From: JADHUC01 sp964617665
Lineage (GTDB): Bacteria; Planctomycetota; Planctomycetia; Pirellulales; Pirellulaceae
Assembly (NCBI GenBank): GCA_964617665.1
Contig: CAZUAH010000027.1
Location: 1 to 51,707 of the forward strand
Direction: 5' to 3'
Length of the DNA stretch: 51,707 nucleotides
The notes under the pieces are model-generated. The model worked only from the letters and a program-made list of their open reading frames with translations. It had not been told where the DNA came from and made no database searches. Both the position numbers and the translations under genes were made by a program. Below, in pieces: positions 45,368-51,707 of this stretch. The first letter of the stretch is position 1; each line of letters begins with the position of its first letter.

Positions 45368-46315
45368 ATGGGGTCTGAATTGAACCGTCGTTCGTTTGTC
45401 AAAGGAAGTGTCCTTGCTTCGGCAGGTGCCGCGCTGGCGGCGGGAACCGCGGGCAAACCAACCGCCAAGGCGGCTGATGGGCCAACGCCATCCGCTAACG
45501 GTCTACCGAAAGGCAAAATCGGTGATATGGAAGTCAGCCGAATTCTCTTGGGCGGCAACCTGTTGACGCATTACACGCACAGCCGAGACCTGAAGTATGT
45601 CTACAATCTCGCCAAACATTACAACACTGACGAGAAGATTATGGACACGATGCAGGTGGCCGAGGAGAACGGAATCGACACGCTGGTCATCCACAATCCG
45701 CCAAATGCCATCGCCGTCCTGAAACGCTATCGGCGAGAACGTGGCGGGAAGATCAAATGGATCATCTGCCCAACAGCGCCGGTCGAACCCGGTTTGGAGA
45801 AGTACACTCAGGCGGTCCAACAGTTGATCGACGATGGGGCCGAATCGATCTATTTGTGGGGCGTTCGAGCTGATGCGCTGGTGGCACAAGGCAAGATGGA
45901 TCTCGTGGCCGAGGCGGTCGAAGTTGCCAAGGCCCAGGGCGTACCGTCTGGCGTCGGGGCTCACAAGCTGGATGTGATGGTGGCGTGCGAGAAGCACAAC
46001 ATCGACTGCGACTTCTACATCAAGACGCTGCACCATCACAACTATCCCAGCGCTAAACTGAACCACGATTCGATGTGGTGCGACAAGCCGGACGAGACGG
46101 TCGAGTTTATGTCGACTGTCAAGAAGCCCTGGATCGCATTCAAGGTCATGGCCGCTGGCGCCATTCCGCCACAGAATGCATTCCAATACGTGTTCCAGAA
46201 CGGAGCCGATTTCTCGCTGGCGGGAATGTTCGACTACGAGATTGCGGAGGACGTGCGGATCGCCAAGCAGGTGTTGGCCAAGGTCAAGACACGAAACCGA
46301 CCGTGGTGTGGCTAA
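45368..46315 (+). CDS. Tat-exported TIM-barrel protein, aldo/keto-reductase-like
   Basis: A 315-residue protein with a twin-arginine signal (LNRRSFVKGSVLASAGAAL) and a barrel-like remainder whose strands (IDTLVIHN, KWIICPTAP, SIYLWGVRA, FKVMAAGAIPP) follow the aldo/keto-reductase pattern. The usual Asp-Tyr-Lys-His tetrad is not evident, so it may not be a reductase. Related exported proteins are common in Planctomycetes but uncharacterised. AAAGGA lies about 9 bases before ATG 45368; an upstream in-frame codon at 45260 is unlikely because the twin-arginine signal begins at 45368. Function uncertain. Confidence 0.68.
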   Translation: MGSELNRRSFVKGSVLASAGAALAAGTAGKPTAKAADGPTPSANGLPKGKIGDMEVSRILLGGNLLTHYTHSRDLKYVYNLAKHYNTDEKIMDTMQVAEENGIDTLVIHNPPNAIAVLKRYRRERGGKIKWIICPTAPVEPGLEKYTQAVQQLIDDGAESIYLWGVRADALVAQGKMDLVAEAVEVAKAQGVPSGVGAHKLDVMVACEKHNIDCDFYIKTLHHHNYPSAKLNHDSMWCDKPDETVEFMSTVKKPWIAFKVMAAGAIPPQNAFQYVFQNGADFSLAGMFDYEIAEDVRIAKQVLAKVKTRNRPWCG

Positions 46316-46466
46316 TAACCGCGGGGTGACACAGTCTTGCGACCGCGAACACGAGCGGGCGAGGCCTGCGCCGAGCCACGCATCGATACCGGCAATCCGG
46401 CTCAGCGGGTGCTTCGTGCGAAGACGCGCGCTGTGCGGGTGCAAATGAAGTCGCATGAGGGCCGCC

Positions 46467-46940
46467 ATGAATTCTGAGCGCAGTGATCGAGGCATTTCTC
46501 GCCGCGAACTCTACAAGACCTCGGCGAGAGTCGTCGCTGGTGCAGCGTTGCTCGGCAGTACCGTCGGCTTGGACACTGCAGCACGAGCCGCGCCGGCCGA
46601 AGAGGAATTCCGGAAACGAAGGAGACCCAAGGTGAAGTTGGTCATTACTGCGGTTGATATCAAAGGTCGCTGTCCTACGTACAAAGTCGGCGACAAGATC
46701 GTCTTGGACAGCGGGTACAAGTTCAACCTGCAGGAAACGACTGCCGCGTGCATGCACTCCCTGGCTTCTATCCTTCCGTATCACGTCGCGATAGCAAAAG
46801 GAGTGCAGCCGAGCCAAATGGGTTTAGCCCACAAGACCGAAGACGACGGCAAGGCGTACGTCCACTGTCTGGATCCATGCGAATTCACCGGCGGTGGAAC
46901 AACAACATTCTCAATCGAACGCCTCGAGGAAGAGGTGTAG
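46467..46940 (+). CDS. Tat-exported TIGR04076-family protein
   Basis: A 157-residue protein with a twin-arginine signal (ISRRELYKTSARVVAGAALL) and a TIGR04076-like domain: VKLVITAVDIKGRCPTYKVG, CMHSLASILPYHVAIAKG and VHCLDP. The conserved cysteines (in GRCP, AACMHS, VHCLDPCEF) could bind a metal or cofactor. TIGR04076 proteins occur in anaerobes and some Planctomycetes; no function is proven. ATG 46467 (Met5 of the longer frame) is preferred because GAGG lies about 7 bases upstream. It may be co-transcribed with the TIM-barrel gene. Confidence 0.78.
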   Translation: MNSERSDRGISRRELYKTSARVVAGAALLGSTVGLDTAARAAPAEEEFRKRRRPKVKLVITAVDIKGRCPTYKVGDKIVLDSGYKFNLQETTAACMHSLASILPYHVAIAKGVQPSQMGLAHKTEDDGKAYVHCLDPCEFTGGGTTTFSIERLEEEV

Positions 46941-46957
46941 AGCGGATTCCAGAACCT

Positions 46958-47043
46958 CCCTTTCCCGCTGGGAGAGGGCCGGGGTGAGGGTCTTTTCCTG
47001 CAGAGTTTCCTTCTTCCACACGACCTTCCCTTACAGGGAAAGG
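46958..47043. repeat. Palindromic intergenic elements before the sialidase gene
   Basis: CCCTTTCCC (46958-46966) faces GGGAGAGGG (46970-46978) with one mismatch and a 3-base loop, followed by CCGGGGTGAGGGT, a string I recall from intergenic regions of many bacterial genomes. A second hairpin at 47024-47043 pairs CCTTCCCT with AGGGAAAGG (one bulge, TAC loop) and covers the start of the AAAGGAG ribosome site of the sialidase gene. The block could be a repeat that also affects translation. Confidence 0.55.
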
Positions 47044-47052
47044 AGCCACATC

Positions 47053-48183
47053 ATGAGAATCTATGCCGTTCTATTGTCATCGTGCCTGGTAGCATTCACA
47101 GCGCAATGGTCGTCGGCAGCCGACGACGAATTGACGCACGTCGACGTGTTTGCCTCAGGCACCGAGGGATACCATACGTTTCGAATCCCGTCCGTTGCGC
47201 GGACCGCCGACGGAACGCTACACGCATTCGCCGAGGGTCGATTGACCAACAGATCGGATCCCGGTGGGACCCACATCGACCTGGTGTACAAACGCAGTAC
47301 GGACGGCGGCAAGACTTGGTCGCCGCTCGTCTTGCTAGATCGGCATCCCGACACCGATTTGGACAACCTGCAGAAGGACCGCACTTCGGCCGCTAACGCC
47401 GTGGCGTTGGTGGATCGTACCAACGACCGTCTTTGGCTGTTCGATACGCGGCTAGTGGACCGAAAGTTGGGCAGTTTTCAAGCCTGGGCGATGTACAGCG
47501 ACGACAGCGGCGAGAACTGGTCGCCACCTCGACGCATCCGGGTGCCGCGATACGAGATTCCCGGCAAGTCCGACATCTATCCAAACCTGGGGAGCGGAAT
47601 CCAGATGTGCTCCGGACGCTTGATCGTCCCCGCGACCCGGCGCACGTCGGGTAAGACGCAGAGTTTTGCGCTCTATAGCGACGATCACGGGGCGAATTGG
47701 CATGCGGGCGAGGTGGTCGATGGGGCAGTGAACGAGGCACAGTTCGTCGAGTTGAGCGATGGTCGTCTATTGATGTCAGTACGTCCCAACTCTGGTGGCG
47801 ATCGAGTGATGGCGATTAGCTCCGACAATGGGGAGCATTGGTCAAAGCCAAAGCCGCTGTTCACTTCCACGCGAGTCGCCGAGGCGATCGAACGCTACAC
47901 GCGAAAGGGCGAGAACGGCGCGTCAAGGAATCGCCTCCTGCACACCATTCCCGCGGGTGGCGGCCCGTTAGGTGCCCGATCGAATCTGGAGGTCCGCATC
48001 AGCTACGACGAAGGCGCTACCTTTGGCGCCGCGCGACAGGTCTATGCCGGCTACGCCGCGTACTCGGATCTGGTCAGAATCGACGCGGACCAAATGGGCA
48101 TCCTCTGGGAGCGTGGCGAATCAACTGGCTATCAATTCATCACCTTCACTATCATCGGCCGCGCGTTCCTAGAATCAGACTAG
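47053..48183 (+). CDS. Exported sialidase-fold glycoside hydrolase
   Basis: A 376-residue protein with a signal peptide (about 1-23, MRIYAVLLSSCLVAFTAQWS). Its six-bladed propeller is like bacterial exo-sialidases. The YHTFRIPSVA motif near residue 35 matches the FRIP catalytic region. Five Asp-box-type motifs are seen: STDGGKTWSP, SDDSGENWSP, SDDHGANWHA, SSDNGEHWSK and SYDEGATFGA. The fold is clear, but Planctomycetes hold many such proteins whose substrates are not sialic acid. The ATG at 47053 follows AAAGGAG and begins the signal peptide. A hairpin overlaps the ribosome site. Confidence 0.87.
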   Translation: MRIYAVLLSSCLVAFTAQWSSAADDELTHVDVFASGTEGYHTFRIPSVARTADGTLHAFAEGRLTNRSDPGGTHIDLVYKRSTDGGKTWSPLVLLDRHPDTDLDNLQKDRTSAANAVALVDRTNDRLWLFDTRLVDRKLGSFQAWAMYSDDSGENWSPPRRIRVPRYEIPGKSDIYPNLGSGIQMCSGRLIVPATRRTSGKTQSFALYSDDHGANWHAGEVVDGAVNEAQFVELSDGRLLMSVRPNSGGDRVMAISSDNGEHWSKPKPLFTSTRVAEAIERYTRKGENGASRNRLLHTIPAGGGPLGARSNLEVRISYDEGATFGAARQVYAGYAAYSDLVRIDADQMGILWERGESTGYQFITFTIIGRAFLESD

Positions 48184-48283
48184 CCCCTCACGTATCAACC
48201 TACTGAAGGTCGAGGGGACACAAGGCGTCTCTGGCGACGCAGATTCGGCAGACTTCTGGCCGACGCGTACTATCCTGAATCTC

Positions 48284-48351
48284 GGGAGGGCGAAGCTCCC
48301 GCTGAGCCGTGTTCTTCCCACAGTTTCGGCTCGACAGGAACCTCGCCTCCC
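48284..48351. repeat. Long palindromic intergenic element
   Basis: A 26-base left arm (48284-48309) and a 25-base right arm (48327-48351) form an imperfect inverted repeat around a 17-base loop. The outer ends match GGGAGG/CCTCCC and the inner ends GAGCCG/CGGCTC. It lies between two convergent genes, in a gene-free stretch of 235 bases. Related strings occur near 51272-51293. Confidence 0.65.
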
Positions 48352-48418
48352 CGGTTTCGAAATGCCCTCGAGCACGTGGCAACTGCGGAACGGATCGGAA
48401 CCTGCTTCCCACCTTCGT

Positions 48419-49558
48419 TCAGCGGACCGTCTTCATGTAGCGGAGGAAGTCGTCCTGCAATTCTGCAGGGGTTTGCCCGAAGGCCTCGGCAAAGACATCC
48501 AGACGCCCCTCCGGCGTGTCTTTCAGTAGCGGTGCATTCCGCGCCAATACGTTCAAGTACTTCACGTACTGCTCGCATCTGCGGTGGATCAGATAATGAT
48601 TCAACGACCATGCTACGGCATAGGAGTCCAGAGCCGTGTCCGGCATCCGGAAACGGTTGTCGTCCACAAGCAGGCTCCTAAACGTATCCGGCTCTTGCGC
48701 ACCGGGATATTTGCGGAAGCGGTTCAGCCGTAAACGGTTCACGCCACCGATGTTCTTCCATCCCCGCTTGCTGCGCAGATCGGGAGTCTCGAAGAAGACA
48801 GCTAAGCCTTCGGCGACCCAAAGCGGTATGTCTGCGTACCGCTGGTGCATTCCGCAGTTGTACGCCAGTTGATGCGTGGCTTCGTGAATAATCGTGGCCA
48901 CCATCCGTTCCGCGCCCGGCTGCATCAGAATCAAGTTGATCTGGGCCGATGTGCCGAGGTGTCTGGGGACGTTTTGCAGACCATTCATCTTGGTTAGGTC
49001 GAACATGGTCATGCGATTCGTGCGGAAACTGTAGTACCCGACAACATTCCCCGTGGCGTCGCCCAATTCGGCTTTCGCATAGCGAGCGTAGCTGGCTTCG
49101 GTACCGAAAATCAAAGCCACCAGCGGCATGTCGGGGTCGCGAAGCTCGAGTCCGCGCAGCTTCCAATAGTTCTTGAAGGACCAGAAGAGTCGCTCGTACA
49201 AAGCACCGCACCATTGCGCGTAAGCCTGCGACGTGTTGTAGCAGATCAAATAGTGCGCCGTCGTGTGAATACGGAACCCCGGCATCTCCGCGGCCAACTT
49301 CTCTTGTAGTTCCTTCTGCCGCATGGGCTGGTACGGCTTGTCGTCGCGCGAATGCTTTGTGATTTCGTCAGGCTGAACGCCCCACACGATCCCCTCTCGG
49401 TCCTGAAACAGCAGGCCGCCGTCCACCGCGTCTTGCAGCACCTTCCCCGTCAGATGGATCGGTTTTCCATCGCGAGTCAGGGACACGTAGTCCATCCCGC
49501 TCGCGATGTAGGGAAGTGAAATCAACAGGAACGCGATAGGTACGAGTAATAGCTTCAT
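48419..49558 (-). CDS. DUF1570-like zinc-metalloprotease-type protein
   Basis: A 379-residue protein with a signal peptide (about 1-20, MKLLLVPIAFLLISLPYIAS). The zinc-binding HExxH motif appears as IIHEATHQLAYNCGMH, and WVAEGLAVFFET follows as the third-ligand region. The C-terminal part (YAVAWSLNHYLIH...) is common in DUF1570 proteins, which are frequent in Planctomycetes. It probably acts outside the cytoplasm, but proteolysis is unproved. The ATG at 49558 has no Shine-Dalgarno; a TATACT 6 bases upstream could be a leaderless promoter element. It starts 14 bases after the ABC permease stop. Confidence 0.82.
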   Translation of the reverse strand: MKLLLVPIAFLLISLPYIASGMDYVSLTRDGKPIHLTGKVLQDAVDGGLLFQDREGIVWGVQPDEITKHSRDDKPYQPMRQKELQEKLAAEMPGFRIHTTAHYLICYNTSQAYAQWCGALYERLFWSFKNYWKLRGLELRDPDMPLVALIFGTEASYARYAKAELGDATGNVVGYYSFRTNRMTMFDLTKMNGLQNVPRHLGTSAQINLILMQPGAERMVATIIHEATHQLAYNCGMHQRYADIPLWVAEGLAVFFETPDLRSKRGWKNIGGVNRLRLNRFRKYPGAQEPDTFRSLLVDDNRFRMPDTALDSYAVAWSLNHYLIHRRCEQYVKYLNVLARNAPLLKDTPEGRLDVFAEAFGQTPAELQDDFLRYMKTVR

Positions 49559-49572
49559 ACAACTAGTATAGA

Positions 49573-51141
49573 CTATGCCGAGTGTTTTGTTGTAAGGGGT
49601 GAACGACGGAACAGCCATATCACGGTACCGGCCATGATGAAAAAGCCGACAAGCGAAGTCAGGCAGATCCCCGCCACTTGGTCATCGACCCCGTAATGAA
49701 TCAGGCCGAACACTTGAATCGGTATGGTGACCACTCCGGGCGGCACAACGAGGATGCTGCACGCCAGATCGCCGGACGCGACGACAAACGCCGCCAACCA
49801 CGCCGCGCCGATTGCCGATACCCGTTGCGGCGCGGCGATTAACCAGAATCTCTCAAAGGCTCCCGCGCCTTCCGTCTTGGCACTGTCCAGAACATCATCG
49901 GAAATGCTCCGCAGCGCGTACCAGCACAACAGAATCGTTGTCGGCAAGATCCGCACCAGCATTGCCAACACCGGTGCAAAAACCGTCCGATCGTATAACC
50001 AGATCGCCGGCTCGAAATTGCGGTCGAGCAGCCATACTACGGCCAATCCCACAAGCGGGCCCGGGGTGACCAGGCACACGACAGCGGTGGCCAAAGCAGG
50101 TACGGAACGCGGACCGCCTCGCCGAGCCAACCACGCGAGTGGAGCAGCCAGCACGAGCGCCGCTGAGGCGGCAAGACCGCTGATAAGCAAGGTCCAGCCA
50201 AACTCCTCGCCGTAGTCACGAGGAATCGGTGCCAGCACCTCGATGAATCGGCCAACCGACCACTGCCGCACAATAGAATCGCCTGCGGGCCGCAACATTT
50301 CGCCGGCCTTATACACCAGGTTCCCTACGGGAACGACAACAGTCCCGAGAATCACGGCAACGACGAACAGAAAGGCAGGCCAACGCAAGATGTCCAATCG
50401 AAACGTCCATGGCGGTCGCGCGGCCGTCTGAAGCGATGGCACCGCCTTCGATGCCACGACGAACGTGATGACCACTAACGCGGCGCCAGCTGCAATTCCC
50501 GGCGCCGCAGTAAGCCAAGCAGATCGTAGCCCCTCGCCCAATGCAAAGTCCGAATAGATCACCTCCGCATACGTTCTCACGCGATAGAGGTCCGTGACGG
50601 TCATTTCGCTGGCCGTGCTCAGCAGCACCCATAATGCGGCAACTCCCATTGCCGCGATCATCCTGGGGGCAGTGACTCGTAGAAAGACATACAGCGTCGA
50701 GCCGACCAACAGTGCCTCCTCCTCCAACTCCGGTTCGACATAACGAATCCCCACGCCGACAATCAGAACCACCCACGGAATCGACGCCATGGCGTGAATC
50801 CAAGCGGCCGCCGGCAATCCGGTTAGCAACGGCGATGTGACCGAACCGCCGGCAAGGATGAATCCTGCATGCCATGCCGATGCCTGCAGATAAAGAGGCA
50901 GAAGCAGCATGGCGGCCATTAGTACCAACGCAGCTCGTCGCCCAGGCACGTCGGTGCGGACCAACAGAAAAGCCAGCGCTGTCCCCACAGGCAGACTAAT
51001 CGCGCACGTGAGCGCGGCCAGAGCGGCCGTGTTGCGCATGAGTTTCTGTTGGCTTTCATCGTTCCACAATAGAACACACGCTAGCCCTGCGAGCGATGCT
51101 GCTATGAGGATAAGTACAATCGTATGACGATTTCCACGCAT
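49573..51141 (-). CDS. Fused two-domain ABC transporter permease (iron/FbpB-type)
   Basis: A 522-residue permease in which two transporter-permease domains are joined on one chain, as in FbpB and ThiP. The EAA-type loops are EEEALLVGSTLYVFLRVTAP (first half) and LDSAKTEGAGAFERFWLIAA (second half). About twelve hydrophobic segments are visible. It should form the membrane pore of an uptake transporter for ferric iron, thiamine or a similar small ligand. No ATPase or binding protein is nearby within the window. The ATG at 51141 is preferred to GTG at 51174, which has no ribosome site. A DUF1570 protein gene follows. Confidence 0.87.
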   Translation of the reverse strand: MRGNRHTIVLILIAASLAGLACVLLWNDESQQKLMRNTAALAALTCAISLPVGTALAFLLVRTDVPGRRAALVLMAAMLLLPLYLQASAWHAGFILAGGSVTSPLLTGLPAAAWIHAMASIPWVVLIVGVGIRYVEPELEEEALLVGSTLYVFLRVTAPRMIAAMGVAALWVLLSTASEMTVTDLYRVRTYAEVIYSDFALGEGLRSAWLTAAPGIAAGAALVVITFVVASKAVPSLQTAARPPWTFRLDILRWPAFLFVVAVILGTVVVPVGNLVYKAGEMLRPAGDSIVRQWSVGRFIEVLAPIPRDYGEEFGWTLLISGLAASAALVLAAPLAWLARRGGPRSVPALATAVVCLVTPGPLVGLAVVWLLDRNFEPAIWLYDRTVFAPVLAMLVRILPTTILLCWYALRSISDDVLDSAKTEGAGAFERFWLIAAPQRVSAIGAAWLAAFVVASGDLACSILVVPPGVVTIPIQVFGLIHYGVDDQVAGICLTSLVGFFIMAGTVIWLFRRSPLTTKHSA

Positions 51142-51446
51142 TACTGTAGTGTAGCCATCCACGTCGTTGTCCACAAAGTAAGGTTCTTGGGAATATCTCG
51201 GCGATTCGGTGGATCATGTTCATTGAGACACGAAACGACAGGGCAGCCGGTCAAAGTTCTTTCGCTGATGTGGCTCGGCCTCCCGATCGAGCCGTGCGGT
51301 AGAGCAATTCGGAACATTCTGGTCCATCAAGCCGGTGACCTTCGGTCGTAGTGAGTGGCCGGGTCGGGAGACCCTGCCACAACAAAGTCCTACTGTGATT
51401 GCGGCCCCGCCGTGAAACGCTTCTTCCTTATACCAGGAGTGCGAAA
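51142..51446. other. Intergenic stretch with palindromic elements
   Basis: About 305 bases between divergent genes. It holds GGCTCG/CGAGCC (51272-51277 and 51288-51293) and a hairpin at 51355-51380. No promoter pair was identified with confidence. CCAGGAG at 51434-51440 serves the lipoprotein gene. Confidence 0.4.
51355..51380. repeat. Palindromic intergenic element (copy 2)
   Basis: Arms at 51355-51365 and 51370-51380 pair over 11 bases with one mismatch around a GGGA loop. The core is the reverse complement of the element at 43218-43237 (17 of 20 bases), so the two are copies in opposite orientation. CTGCCACAAC follows here as well. Confidence 0.6.
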
Positions 51447-51707
51447 ATGCTGCGCAAATACATCTCCTCTGCGGTCGTAGCCGGTGTGATTTGTCTACTG
51501 AGCAGTTGCGATGGCGAGTACTCGGGGGACGGGGGAGCAACGAGCGTCGCGCCGTCCGACTACACGATGTACGGCGAAGCGTATGAAGCCGAACCAGCGG
51601 AAATGCCACCAGCCGGATTGGGCGTTGGCCCTGGGCAAGGAGGCGATCGGTTCAGGTGCAATCTCTGTGAGGTGGTAGATGCTGGGTTTTTCGAGATGGG
51701 TCTATTT
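51447..51707 (+). CDS. Lipoprotein, cut by the right edge
   Basis: The first 87 codons of an exported lipoprotein: signal segment MLRKYISSAVVAGVICLLSS followed by the lipobox Cys21 (LSSC). The next part is polar and low in complexity (Gly, Ala, Glu, Pro), with a CxxC motif, CNLC, near residue 72. CAGGAG lies about 7 bases before ATG 51447. The frame is open to the window end, so the size and domains are unknown. Confidence 0.75.
   Translation, partial: MLRKYISSAVVAGVICLLSSCDGEYSGDGGATSVAPSDYTMYGEAYEAEPAEMPPAGLGVGPGQGGDRFRCNLCEVVDAGFFEMGLF

Overview
The window looks like chromosomal DNA from a planctomycete, most like the Pirellulales. This rests on recognised family signatures, not on any database search. 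The pointers are several DUF1080 (3-keto-disaccharide hydrolase-like) proteins, Tat-exported Gfo/Idh/MocA oxidoreductases, a TIGR03067 protein, an ECF sigma factor next to a zinc-finger/Ser-Thr kinase/TPR protein, a second ECF sigma factor next to a membrane-anchored vWA protein, an FTVRRLL-type small membrane protein, and ExbB/ExbD genes behind long TPR proteins. No rRNA, tRNA, CRISPR array, integrase or intact insertion sequence was seen.

Layout. 0-6.1 kb: sugar metabolism. A transaldolase-like gene cut by the left edge, an aldehyde dehydrogenase and an IolB-type isomerase lie on the minus strand. They diverge from a Gfo/Idh dehydrogenase, a NagB-like isomerase/deaminase, a PIG-L deacetylase and an exported DUF1080 protein, which suggests inositol or amino-sugar breakdown. 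6.2-8.2 kb: a stand-alone response regulator, a HemQ/ChdC-type coproheme decarboxylase and a small membrane protein. 8.3-14.6 kb, minus strand: a 1052-residue TPR protein, a second TPR protein, ExbB and two ExbD proteins, a proton-driven energising module. 14.9-17.7 kb, minus strand: an ECF sigma factor and a vWA membrane protein whose cytoplasmic N-terminus carries three copies of a short LDxRLxxVPxP motif. 18.1-26.7 kb, plus strand: two adjacent membrane proteins sharing a repeated domain, a small membrane protein, a GPVNY-type membrane protein, and an ABC ATPase with its permease. 27-31.5 kb, minus strand: a lidless Hsp70, a J-like/GYF/WD40/IPT membrane protein translationally coupled to it, and a zinc-ribbon protein. 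32-37.6 kb: a DUF1080-DUF1080-SMP30 fusion, a glycosyltransferase, a ROK sugar kinase and an MFS transporter. 37.7-41.7 kb, minus strand: an ECF sigma factor with three tandem region-4 domains, a zinc-finger kinase-TPR protein and a TIGR03067 protein. 41.9-48.2 kb, plus strand: Tat-exported oxidoreductase, HAD phosphatase, LarA-like protein, Tat-exported TIM-barrel protein, TIGR04076 protein and sialidase. 48.4-51.1 kb, minus strand: a fused two-domain ABC permease and a DUF1570-like metalloprotease. The right edge cuts a lipoprotein gene.

Most unusual items: the sigma factor with triplicated sigma-4 domains beside its kinase; the lidless Hsp70 coupled to a J-like protein that lacks HPD; the repeated-domain membrane proteins in front of the ABC transporter; the triple motif in the presumed anti-sigma vWA protein; and NagB-like and LarA-like proteins that have lost expected active-site residues. 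A family of palindromic intergenic elements is concentrated in the last 9 kb.
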